Shown: positions 26,201 through 37,670 of the stretch, in pieces
Layout: each line of letters starts with the position of its first letter
Position numbering within the stretch: position 1 is the first letter of the stretch
NCBI GenBank assembly: GCA_003116995.1
Contig: BDSL01000165.1
Location: forward strand, 1 to 64,000
DNA: 64,000 nt
Reading direction: 5' to 3'
Source: Yamagishiella unicocca
Lineage: Eukaryota > Chlorophyta > Chlorophyceae > Chlamydomonadales > Volvocaceae
Translations under genes and position numbers: made by a program
Notes under the pieces: model-generated
Told to the model about the DNA's origin: nothing
Database searches by the model: none
Seen by the model: only the letters and a program-made list of their open reading frames with translations

Positions 26201-27154
26201 CATCATTCTACGTGTACTGGCGGCTGGAATGCTAGGGATTGTAACAGTTACTACTACATGCACATGGACTTCGCCAAAGGTCACCACCCTTTTACTGTGG
26301 AATCTTCAAGGTACGTTTAATATAAATTTCCACTTTCTGGACTTCGGTCAGATCTGTAAAACGCCCTGTAAATGCACCATCATTCTACGTGTACTGGTGG
26401 CTGGAATGCTAGGGCTTGTAACAGTTACTACTACATGCACATGGACTTCGCCAAAGGTCACCACCCTTTAACTGTAGACTCTTCAAGGTATGTTTAATAC
26501 AAATTTCTACTTTCTGGACTTCGGTCAGATCTGTCACATGGACTTCGCCAAAGGTCACCACCCTTTTACTGTGGAATCTTCAAGGTACGTTTAATACAAA
26601 TTTCCACTTTCTGGACTTCGGTCAGATCTGTAAAACGCCCTGTAAATGCACCATCATTCTACGTGTACTGGCGGCTGGAATGCTAGGGATTGTAACAGTT
26701 ACTACTACATGCACATGGACTTCGCCAAAGGTCACCACCCCTTTACTGTGGAATCTTCAAGGTATGTTTAATACAAATTTCCACTTTCTGGACTTCGGTC
26801 AGATCTGTAAAACGCCCTGTAAATGCACCATCATTCTACGTGTACTGGCGGCTGGAATGCTAGGGCTTGTAACAGTTACTACTACATGCACATGGACTTC
26901 GCCAAAGGTCACCACCCTTTAACTGTAGACTCTTCAAGGTATGTTTAATACAAATTTCTACTTTCTGGACTTCGGTCAGATCTGTCACATGGACTTCGCC
27001 AAAGGTCACCACCCTTTTACTGTGGAATCTTCAAGGTATGTTTAATACAAATTTCCACTTTCTGGACTTTGGTCAGATCTGTAAAACGCCCTGTAAATGC
27101 ACCATGGTTTTACTTGTACTGGTGGCTGGAATGCTAGGGCTTGTAACAGTTACA
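17244..27154. repeat. Satellite array, 177-bp monomer (right arm)
   Basis: This continues the left arm in register and orientation. From 20472 to 22400 the units alternate as 354-bp dimers, one marked by GGGATTGTAACAG and the next by GGGCTTGTAACAG. Another dimer form, marked by GCCAGAGGTCACCACCCC, is repeated at 18880-19500. Irregular joints include a duplicated ~36-bp piece at 18626-18680, a 9-bp deletion near 21150 and two identical 80-bp deletions at 26534/26535 and 26985/26986. The longest uninterrupted open frame, 583 codons, is at 22056-23807. The array ends within a monomer, after TGTAACAGTTACA. Confidence 0.97.
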
Positions 27155-27613
27155 ACCGATAGCTTAAGGTGCAAAGTGGTTGAAATGTGACAGCACTCGT
27201 GATTTCCTATATTTTCTCATGGGTCAGCCGTGCACAAGTGACAGACCACTACCTTGCACATCCATGACGCTGACTTGTGTTAACGGGTCAATGGCGGCCT
27301 CATCACTTCCTTGTTCTGCTTTCCTTGTCCTGCGCTACCTGCCTGACACCCTCGTCCGTGTTCTCTGCACCTCCATCCAGGGAGGAGAGCTGGTTTGGCA
27401 GCCGGAGCAGCAATGCGTGGATCAATCCACAGATACAGCACCACACATCGTGAATGTTTAAAACATGATCAGCTATATGGTACCATAGGGCCCGTATGAC
27501 ACACAAATCGCAGCCCAGCTCCTAGATTGCCCGTGTCCTTGCTCACGAGCGAGCTATGCCCCAGCAGGATGATGTTGAGGCCGACAGTACCCTCCTGACT
27601 CGCTCACTCAGTA
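27155..27613. other. Transition from satellite to single-copy DNA; probable 3' UTR of the amine oxidase gene
   Basis: No coding exon is supported here. On the minus strand it lies downstream of the amine oxidase stop codon. The first TGTAA on that strand (plus-strand TTACA at 27150-27154) falls on the last bases of the satellite about 460 bp after the stop, so the transcript may end at or inside the satellite edge. Confidence 0.5.
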
Positions 27614-30600
27614 TCAGACACCACCGGCCCGCTCCTCCTGGACTGGAGAGGGAGTGGTGCAGCAAGCGGATCCGCCATTGGTGCCCCCGGCCACCTCCCC
27701 CGGCTGGTGGTTGTCCACGGAGGCGGCATCCTTATCAAAGGGCAGGTCGAGGCAGGGGTTGCGGGTGAAGAAGCCTGCCGGCTTGATGCTGAAGCCACAC
27801 ACCTGGGGTTGGGTGGTCACACCGGGACCGCAGCAGGAGGAGAGTTGTGGTGGTGATGTGGAGAGTTGGGGGTTGATGATCTCTGTTGTAGTCCTGAGAG
27901 GATTGGTCCTATATCCCTGAAGACGGCACCTGGGAGCTAGATAGGGTGTCTAACCACTGATCCTGTATCAACAACTGCCGCTTCGACTCTGATCCCCAAC
28001 GGCTTGCGTTTAAGCAAGTACCGGGAGAGAAAGGGTCTGCTGGGGGACCTGGTATGGGTAGAGTAGCATGGATCGCACGGCTCTTCAGCTGTGTCCACGT
28101 CCACTCATACTGGCGCTGGCGCATGGATAAGGGCCGCAGTCATACGGAGAATCCGTGTAAACAAACAACTGAATGGCCTCAGATCTGTGAGTAAGGCGCC
28201 GAATGGAATCCATCCCGGGGATTCCAATAAACCACGCCAGGCTTCGGCCGGAGTACACATCATTATTATTATCAAGTTGACACACCTTCAGGGTGAGCAA
28301 CAATGAGCAACAATTTGCACTCAGAAAAAGCAGGGAAAGATGACGCGGATTTGGTATGACGTGCCTTCCGGCTTTTGGAGCAGCCTGTGAGGGCCAATTC
28401 CCATGCCGCACAAAAATGGGCTGACCCCGCCGCTGTGTCGTCTAAACACGCCCTCAAGCCGTGTCTGTGCCACGAAGATTCTCACGATCGCGTCCCATGC
28501 CTCGCCCCTCACTCACCTCCACCGGCATGATAGGGAAGTCCTCGGGCCTCACGATGTGGGTCACACCGAACGAGTACCACACCACGGGGTCGACGCCCTC
28601 CAGCGGGGCGTCCTGCAGATCGGCAGGTGAGCGGGGTATGGGGAGGACGATGGTGGGCAACACCAGCACACTCATTCGGGATACTACTTTAGACATGCTC
28701 AATACCGCCAGGAGCCAGTGCGCTTTTACAAGTGGTATGTTGACTAGAATAATCAAAGCCAGCCCACGGGTCGATAACTCGCGTGCATGTAAGCGTCGAC
28801 CATGCAGCACGCACGAAGACACTGCGGCTTGCGGATCAGCTGAGCTGGTGTCCATCGCTCGCCGCCGTGTGCACGTTCTCCTGCCTTTCCCTGTTCCCTA
28901 TCTCCTCCACCTTCCCCATCCCTTCACCTTCACCTACCTTCCCTTTCCCCTTTCCGCCCCCTGGCCCGCACCTCTCGGGTCCACACTGCCAGCCCCGAGC
29001 ATTCCTTGGCACCAAACACATAGTCGCCCGCCGGCCAGCTCTGCGCGCGGGCCAGTCGGAGGGAAGCCACCAAGTGACCCGGCAGCCAGGCAGCGGTCCT
29101 GTCCACAATACACAGGCAAATGATGATACTTCGAATGGTTGCGCAGCCAGCTGCGCGATTTCGCAGCGTACAAGGAGGTACCGGCGCACCGTTACTATAT
29201 ATCCCCATGTTGTGCGAATGCGCTCACATCGGTGATGTTATCGTCTTATAATTATGCTGATATGCACCCTCTGAGGGGCATATATCCGCGCACTACACCC
29301 CACGCCCCAGCAGACCCCCGCCTTCACGTCCCTGCACGGCAAACTAAACCCCTGAAAATCCCCCGGGGGTGCTAATTTTTCGCACCCCCGGCTCACCTGG
29401 CGGTCGTTGTGCGGTGTCACCCACAACTGCTTGGTGGCGAAGTGCCCCTTGCGCGCGATGAGCGACCCGGGCAGCGCCGCCAGCTGCGGGTGCGCTACTG
29501 GGACCAACTTGTAGGCCACCGGTGTGAGGGTGACAGGATTGATGACCTGCAGGGCAGGGAGGTGGGGTTGAGGACCGAATCAAACAAAAGCGCACATAGG
29601 CAGGCAGGCAGGGCGTGGTACATTAGTTAGACTTGCCACATTTAGCGAGAGTGACTGCATTAAACGAGAAAGAGGTGTGTCCCCAGGGCAGGTGGCACAT
29701 AAGGAACCCGATTACGGCGTGTTGGCAAAAGTACCGGGCCTCTCCCTCTTCACCAAAGGCATGGAGCACCGACTGTCGGCAGATCGCACCTACTACAAAC
29801 GATACGCTGCTCACCTGGGGGTTGACAAATTTCCAGACGCGACCCTTCTCAGGCGCAATGCAGCGCTGCGCCTGATGCACGGTGGTAAGAGGCGTCTCGA
29901 CCGTACGGAAGCCGTTGCCGTAAGGGTTGGTTAGCCCATCCCACGGCATGGTCTCTACGTCAAGCTGCGAGGGGGGCGGGGCCGGCGGGGTTGCTACCGT
30001 GAGGGACGGAGGGAGGGAGAGTGATTCAGAGATAATAACAAAGTCACAGCCAGGAATAAAGACGCTATTGCTCCTACCTCCTTGACCAACAGTCCCCTGC
30101 CGCCCTCCTCGTCATCCACAGCGGGGTCCAGCCGGGCGCAGAACATGTGCTGGTGGTGCTGCGCGTTGACGCCATTGGGGCCCACCAGAACGCCGTGACC
30201 GGGGGCCAGGGGGTCCTCACCTGCCGCCGGGTAAACAAGGAGGGGGAAGGGGAAGGGAGGGACGGGGGTTAGGCGTCGTGCACATGTCCAAGGATGTGAG
30301 GGTGACGCGGCGGCTCTTGAACCTACGTCATCGTTCGAGACGTAGCAAAGGTGTACTATACACTGTGTAAACAAGCTACGTTCGCTTTCAGTCTTAAATA
30401 TGTAGCTTGAATGTCCTTTCTTTACTCCCAGGGCACATACGCACGCGCCCCCCTCCAAGTCGCCGCGTGCTCATCCCCGTGCTCATCTCGGGTAATCCTT
30501 AAGAAACCCACAACTGCTCACCCCGCTCCTTTGCCTATCACTTCGCCTGGTTTACGGTACTCTCTAGCATCATCCATCCAGGTATATACATCGGTGTGTG

Positions 30601-33600
30601 CGTGTACCCACCCGGCGACACCATATTTGTCGACAGCTCCCCCGTCAGCTTGATGTCCAGCCCCATAGAGCCGTCCATGTAGAGGTACCAATAAAAGGCG
30701 TACTCGTAGTTGACAACGGTGGAGATGTGACTCACCACCAGGCGCCGGCCGCGGCGGCTCTCCGGGTGGCCGGTGCGGCTGTAGCAGAAAGGGGTCGGCG
30801 GGAGGGGCCGGCGCACGTTTTAATGGGAACTTATGCCAGCAAACACCTAACTGGACTGGCGCGGATGGCGCCGGTGCGTATGTGTGCAGAGGCGACGACG
30901 AGTAGTGCATTGGCCTGGTGCGTGTATGTACAAGGTGGAGGGGCTGTGGGGGGCCAAGCCTTGACGCCCCAACGTGCCTCCACCCATGCCGGACATATGC
31001 CTTGTATGACAAGCCTCACTTACTAGTCGACGTGCTTGTATAGCAGCCCCGTGTCCTCCTCATGCATGCAGATGGCCTTGGGCAGGGTCATCGGCTCGCC
31101 CCTGCGAGGTGGTTCGGTGGTCGGGGTAGTTGAGGTGGTTGGGTAGTTGGCAATGAGGGCATGGGTGGGGTTGCTGATCAGCAACCCGCGATGGCGGATG
31201 AGGCCCGAGGAGGTGGTCCTCCCGCCCGCCCGGCCTTTCTTACTTGCTGTTTGGCAGCGTGGCATCAAAGTAGTGGATGTGCCCCAGGCAGTCGCAGCCC
31301 AGGGTGAGCGGGAACGTGCAGTAGCCTAGGCCATAATCGCCCACATCGAAGGCGCACTTGCGGACGTACGGCTCCCTGTATTGGTGGCACAACATGAAAG
31401 AGCACGCTTCGGTGCGTCGCCTGATCAGCAGGCGTCGTTTATTGGGACGAACACACGGCTTTTGACAAGATACTAGCGGCAGCAGGAAACCGGTGCATCC
31501 AGGCAAAGGAGGCCCAAGGCCGGCTTTGTCGCTCGCGTGCAACTTCAGCCGCCGCGGGCCTCACCGCCGCGAGCCCCTCCTGAAGTTTTCCGACAGCCGC
31601 TCGCTATAAGTGCCCCAGGAAGTCGTGGGTTGATAGGTAGGCCGGATCTCACCTGGGATCTGCGTACGGCACCGCCATCTCCACGATCGAGATCCGGTGC
31701 ATGACAGGCCGGTCGCGGCCGTCGCTGCGGTAGCGCACGTTGTGCAGCACCACACCCTCCCTGGAGAGCGGAGCCAAGCGAGATGTGATGCCGGTGAGAC
31801 GGGTTGGCTGGTGTTACCGATAGGTGGCGAGTGCGGGTTACGCTGTGCGTCGCCGCGCGGACAGACCACGAGTAGGATACAGGTGTAGCTGCCCCACACT
31901 GGATCCAGTAGGACGCCATGCATGCCCCCACCAGGCATGGGCGTTCCGTCCGCGCGACAACCTGCCTCGCCCCCTGCACGTTCCGCGCTTTCCACGTGTC
32001 AAAACCTACGCCGCCTGCCCCACACCAACCCCATACCTGTAGTTGAAGCCCAGCCGGAAGGTCCAGTTGTGCCACTTTACCAGGTTGCCCTCCACCTTGA
32101 AGCTGGGGCCCTGCAGTTTGTGATGTAGGTTGGTTGGGGTGTTGGGTAGAAGGTGCTGTGTGTCGGGGTGGCGTATCGGGCTCAGCAGCATGGGCCGTGA
32201 CGTATGATCTCGCGCACATACATACCCTTTCTGCCAATGCTAACAGCGAAACCGAGAAACCGCATCACCGAGGCTGCCCTGTCCCGACAGCGCTGCTCCG
32301 CGCGCCTTCGCATGCAACTGCGCCATTGTGGCAATGCCTCCCCGCGCTCCCAAACCCGGGGCAAACCCACTTCTGGCTGGACGATATGGAGGGGCTTCAT
32401 GTCGTTACGAGTCTCGGTCTGCAAGGCCCTATGCCGTACGGGATCCAGGGACGCAAGGGGGCCAAGCAACGGAGAGGCTCAGCGACTGGTGAGGCTGTGG
32501 CAGGTCTTAGAAGGCTGCGATTGCGTACGCGCGTCAATCCTTCGCATGGGTTTAGGGTTTACGGACGAGGTCCCGGGACACATGGACCACGGCGCGGCAA
32601 TGATGACGCCTGATCGAGGAGCCCCTGGCATGTAGCTGTCCCCGCCAAAGCAGTCCCGCCTCCTCACGTGTGATAGTTGTTGTCCTCCTTGTTCCACTCC
32701 ACCGTCGTACCCTTGTACGGCAGGTCTATGCGTATGACGCGGCGGCTGTCCATGCACACGATGGGTGTCATGTCGAGCGGGTGCGCGTAGGCGTTGTCCT
32801 CGGGGCTGTAGCGGCACCGTAGCGCAGCCAGCCACCAGCAACGAAGACAACAGCAGCAACAAGGGACGGTGCCGGCGATGAGTGAGGTAGGGTGAGCAAC
32901 CGCGGGGGCGCGTACGTCTTCCGTACGATACCACGTGATCAGGCTGCCGCTCACCCAGTCCGCACCCACCATGTCTGGAGGTACATGAAGCACTGTATGG
33001 CTCGCTCGTCCACGGGGCTGGCATGGATGGACCACGGGTCGCAGCACACCAGTTCCAGATTTGTCACGCCGTACCTGCGGGCACCGCGCAGTGCGTACAG
33101 GCATGGATGGCCCGGCGGACGGCCGCCAGCAGCATGCCGTTAGTTACCGCATACGCGCGAGTCCGGTTCTGTGCAGATCGGCCCTTTGTTGTGCGTGCGT
33201 GCTGCTGTCACATCGTGTTATGGAAGCTACTACTGGCAGTGCTGCAGCTCTAGCTCGCGCAGCTCACGTGGGGGTTGGTAAGACGAAAGAGGACGGGCCT
33301 CGAGACGGCGCATCACATGTCGTGCGCCCATGTGCCTCCCTCCGTCCTTCCACCAAAACCCAGCGGCCCTCAGTGGCTGCGCTCGGCGCCCGAGTCATCC
33401 ATCGCCACACCGCCTGCGCACCGGTCCTTCAGGAGTTGCACGACCCGTGGGTCGGCCTTGGCGATAGCCTCCGCCTCGAAGCAATCGTCGGGGCTAGCCA
33501 GCGCATGGACGCCCTCCACCTGCACGGCCAGCAGCCCACCCACCCATGCCGCCAGCCACCGAAGGTGGGTAGTAAAGTAAAGGCTTAACTCCGCACCGCT

Positions 33601-35102
33601 CCACACAGGCGTGATACAACAGGTAGGGACAGAAGCTCCGTAATAGTACACCCTACTGTACCGTACGTAATTAGTGTGGACTCGAGAAAGTAGGGATTAA
33701 GAGACAGAGGTTCCCGGGGCTACGGCGAATGGTTGAACTCGTCAGACACATCCGCCGCATGTGCGCACAAACCCCAACCACCATCGTACCTTCTCCCACG
33801 AAAGAACCAGCTTCGCGGACGGCTCCTGGCCCGCCTACGGGGAGCATCATAGGTAGGGCATGCGTGTCTTTAGCTAGGCACTTGGTGAGCGCCTGCAGCA
33901 ACAACCCGCTGCTGCTGCTCCGCTACCCGGTGGGCAGCAAGTAAGCCGCCCACGTTTGAGCTTCGGCCCCCGAGCGGCCATGCCATGCAACAGGTAGGGA
34001 AGCGTCATGTCGTGTGAAGATGCGATGTACCTCCTAACACCCGCCGTACCCTCCTGCGCGGTGCGCGCTGCCCCGAGACGTTTGGCAATACCCGCTCCGC
34101 ATCCAAACTCGCGTCTTTGAGGATGCCGTACGGGCGCATCCATGCCCCGAGCATTGCCTAAATACAGTGCGCGCCTGATACCCTGCATGACGCAGCGTGG
34201 CGTGCCCGCGCAAGGGCCGTGTGTATAGGACGGCGGGGCCCACACAGCAACCCCTCGCTGCTGCTGCTCCCACCACCGCCGCCGCCGCCGCTACTGCTAT
34301 AGCTGCTTCGGCGACATCTACTGCCATCCCGGAGCCGCCCGCCGCACCTGCAACTCGCAAACGACCTCCACCACTCCCGCCAGGCCAGCGAACTGCAGAA
34401 TGCAGAATGCTCGCCTGGGAAGGGCGCCCGCAGTGGGGTCCCTGTCGTATGCCAGCAGCTGCGCTTTTAACGGCTCCTGAAGAGATTGAATTGAGTAAAT
34501 TGGAGGGCCGGGGAACAACGCAAGGACTCGGGGACTTGGGGGGTCGTAGCAGTCAGCAGTGCCGACTGGCCTGACGCAGTATCTGCCGTGTTTGTTAGTA
34601 ACATGGTGACGCTCGTGTGACCTTCAGCGGCAATCGCATGGTTTGGAAGCTGTGCGGCGAGGTGAGATGGACAGGTAGAAGCAGAGAGGGATCGCCAGCG
34701 ACGGCGACTGCATGCGCATTTGTTCAGGCACGTGCCTGGGTGGCTGTTAGGGGACCTACTGATGGCCATGCATGCATGCAGGAACCGCAACACCTTGCGG
34801 CAACGTCATTAAAGCCATGAGCATTTCCTTGCTAGCTTCAGGCTAATGTTCTAGCGCCTTCGCGTGATGTTCGTCCGTTTCATCGATGAGTCCTGATGCC
34901 TTCGCACCTGAAGGGAGATGACATTGAACCGCATGCCATCCATCCCTTCCCGTTCCGCATATTCGCGGCAGATTCTCGCAGCTTGCCGGATCTCATCCGC
35001 GGTGAGGGGGTCGAGCGGGTGACCTGCTCGGTCCCTTACAACAGTCAGCTCCCGCACGTGGTAGCCTTCCTTGCAACGTAATTTACCTAAAGATGCCGTC
35101 AT
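27614..35102 (-). CDS. Copper-containing primary amine oxidase, 18 exons, 704 aa
   Basis: The enzyme oxidises primary amines to aldehydes, releasing ammonia and H2O2, with copper and topaquinone. Exons in transcript order: 35102-34908, 34476-34348, 33825-33790, 33519-33422, 33074-32970, 32805-32668, 32428-32371, 32110-32037, 31760-31653, 31375-31244, 31101-31024, 30778-30612, 30220-30078, 29964-29815, 29546-29397, 29040-28972, 28612-28517, 27802-27614. All joins use GT-AG and matching phases. The topaquinone precursor is Tyr ~408 in VVNYEY. The catalytic-base Asp is ~324 in CAFDVGDYG. Copper ligands are His ~462 and ~464 in QHHQHMF and His ~629 in [12 protein letters not shown]. The start is the first in-frame ATG before [11 protein letters not shown], which opens the N-terminal domain. 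I see no signal peptide and no C-terminal SKL-type peroxisomal signal (the end is ERAGGV). The length is normal for the family. The start and the 12-codon third exon are the least certain parts. Confidence 0.95.
29363..29391. repeat. Perfect inverted repeat next to an amine oxidase splice donor
   Basis: CCGGGGGTGC at 29363-29372 and GCACCCCCGG at 29382-29391 are perfect complements around a 9-base spacer. On the transcribed (minus) strand the stem starts four bases after the GT of the donor at 29396/29395. It lies wholly inside the intron. Confidence 0.8.
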
Positions 35103-37670
35103 CTCGATAACCTTTGTCCTTGGTTGCGGGGATCGCCCTGGCCACAGAATAAGTGGGCCTCGCCGAAATCGCGAATAAATGGTACAGGCGCAATGCTTCG
35201 AAGCCAATGCAGCTGGAAGGCCTGTTGATGGAAAAGAATTCACTTTAAACTTAAACGTTTATACGTAAAACAAGCAGCCGAATGCCGGTATTTGGCATGT
35301 GCAGCAACCGAGCCACGTGAATGCTCGTAACCCGCCAACCCCGCATTAATCAGGACTTCACAAATCCCGGATACCCAACGTATGCAGCTTCAAATGCATG
35401 GTCCTGCGTGTAATATCGTATGGGCCGCTAATCTTCTGATGTTCGATGTTGAACAGCAAGGAGTACCTCCAATCTCAAGGGTCACCTGAAGATGTGGCAA
35501 TCCAAATGCTGTGGTCAAGCTCGGAATGCTGTAATGGTTTGCCTGTGTGGCCTGGCCAGTGCCGCTGTCAAAGGCTACCGTAACCCTATGCGTAGCATAT
35601 GCGTTGCAAAATGGTTGAAACACCGTCACGAGGGCAGCCCGTACGTTGTGTGTCATCCAATATGACCAGACAAAAACAGGTGAAAACTATGTCAACTGCA
35701 CCCTTACCTCCTGTCGAACCGACCCACATCCACATCCTCATGTCCGGGATGTGACGTATTTCGCATCCCCGTTACCACCCCCCTGACGCATCCTACCCCG
35801 GTTGCAAGCCTCCTGTGGGTCAGGGCGAGACCGCTGGAAACCCTGGCCGTACTCCAATCCCCAGCCCGCTCCCAAGCAACCCGGCAACAGTCCTTGCGCG
35901 ACTGCCAGCGCAGCCCCACTGGCCGGCAAAAGGCGACACTGAAGGGAGAAGTCCATGTCAGTCCTTGCCGTGACGTTTGCACTGCCGGAGTTTCGTGGTT
36001 TTCGTTGAGAGTTTGAGTTTTGACTTCGAGGAAAAGGAAAGAGGCTGCGTGATCAGTACTCCGGCGTCTCCGGTGCGTCAAGACACAACGGGTGATCGAC
36101 ACAGCGTGTGCGAACACCAGGAGCGCCTCAACTGCGGCAACAGTAACGGCAATGACTTCGGAAATGGCAGCACGGGTCAGCACGGGTCAGCATGTAGGAT
36201 GGCGACTGGTACCGACTAATACCTTGGAATAGCACTGCCGCCATCTTGAGTACTACCTTTTCTGCGCGATCAGATGGCCGCTAGTCATGGGGAGAATTGC
36301 AACTTACGTGCTGTCTCGTGGCACGTGTGCCATCTAGCTAGCAGGCTCGGGACGCCTCGCTCAGGGAGCGCCTGCCATGCGCCTGCATGCGCCATCTCAG
36401 ATTCTCAACGATTCCGGGAGTTTCCCCGTGTTTCCGTCATAGTTGTCTTAAGGGTCACTTTGTTTGCCATGTAAGCTGCTGCCAGGTTTCTCCGGTTAAC
36501 ACGTCAGCCTGTGTCGAAGGCTCCCACCTGCTTGCCAGCCTCAGGTTGCTTGAGGGGGCCCCCGAGCTGCCGCCTCTACCAGCTCGAGTGGAAAGTAAGT
36601 TATTTTCACAGCTGCCGTCTGAAGTGTAGTATACATACGGCCTAACATAATCTGCCAAACACAGACAAAAGTCCCACCTTTCATCTTTCTAACCCCCCAC
36701 GGATCCATGATACGCCATGATGGCTACCTCTGTCGCTCTGCACGCCGGCTCATGCTCCGCAAATTACCCTGACACTCGTGCACTAGCGACCCAAACAGTT
36801 CATTGTAACAAGTTGTGACAAGGCTGGGCGAGGTCGTTGGCCCGACGTCCGTGATTGAGGATGGCATTGAGATTCACGGTTTCTGCGTATGGCAATAACT
36901 ACTATGGGACGAAAGTTAAGGGACAACCTGCTCTATGTCATGGTTACGTGAGGCTGCATGTGCTGGTGACTTCCTCGTCCTCGGAACAGGTGCGAGTTTT
37001 TGACACAAGATACTGAAAGAAGTTTGCATGTCACAGTTCAACACGATAAATTTTTGTTCCCGGGTTATTAGCTTATGTAAGGGCCAGTTCACATGTGGTA
37101 ACTACGAGCGTCATGGCATCACGTGAACTCCGTGCCACCAACCGGCAGTAAATCACCAACCTACATTATTGCCGTTATATGTGCTGCCCTAACAATCGGC
37201 GTTGCTTATGGATAGTTCTGAAAGCATGGACGAATCCAAGCTATATTCCTCCGGTGGTGTGGCTGATGAAAGCTGATGAAATGAACATCCATCCGCAAGA
37301 TGGAATCCTGTAAATATTGTATTTCATAATCAAAAATTTACACGTGCACACTGAGGATCTTTCTGGTCATGGTAGCGAGGCAAAGACCAGTACAGTACCG
37401 GTACTATGGAAATTGATTTGCACCAGAGCGGATTTGCACCGCTCTGATTTGCACAGTCGCCCACGACTTGTGTCATTTGCAATTGTACTCACTTGCTATG
37501 TTATGATGATCAAGTACCGGTATGCTTCAAGCACTATACGCACTTCGCCGTAATATCCGAATATGGTCGATACGCATAGCCTTCTTTCGAAAGTGTTTTG
37601 GCCGGTAGCCTTCAGCATTTGATGACCGATAGACGAGCATCTTGCAATAGTTGGGTAAACGCATTCCAAA
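35103..37670. other. Spacer between divergent amine oxidase and kinase genes
   Basis: About 2.6 kb with only short ORFs, none recognised on either strand. It should hold both promoters, since the two genes point away from each other. I cannot place a TATA box or other site with confidence. Small direct repeats occur, such as CAGCACGGGT twice near 36170-36190 and GATTTGCAC repeats near 37430-37457. Confidence 0.6.

Noticed and set aside
1..27154. Possible CRISPR array because of regular repeats
   Set aside because: There are no unique spacers; the units are contiguous near-identical 177-bp monomers in a eukaryotic context.
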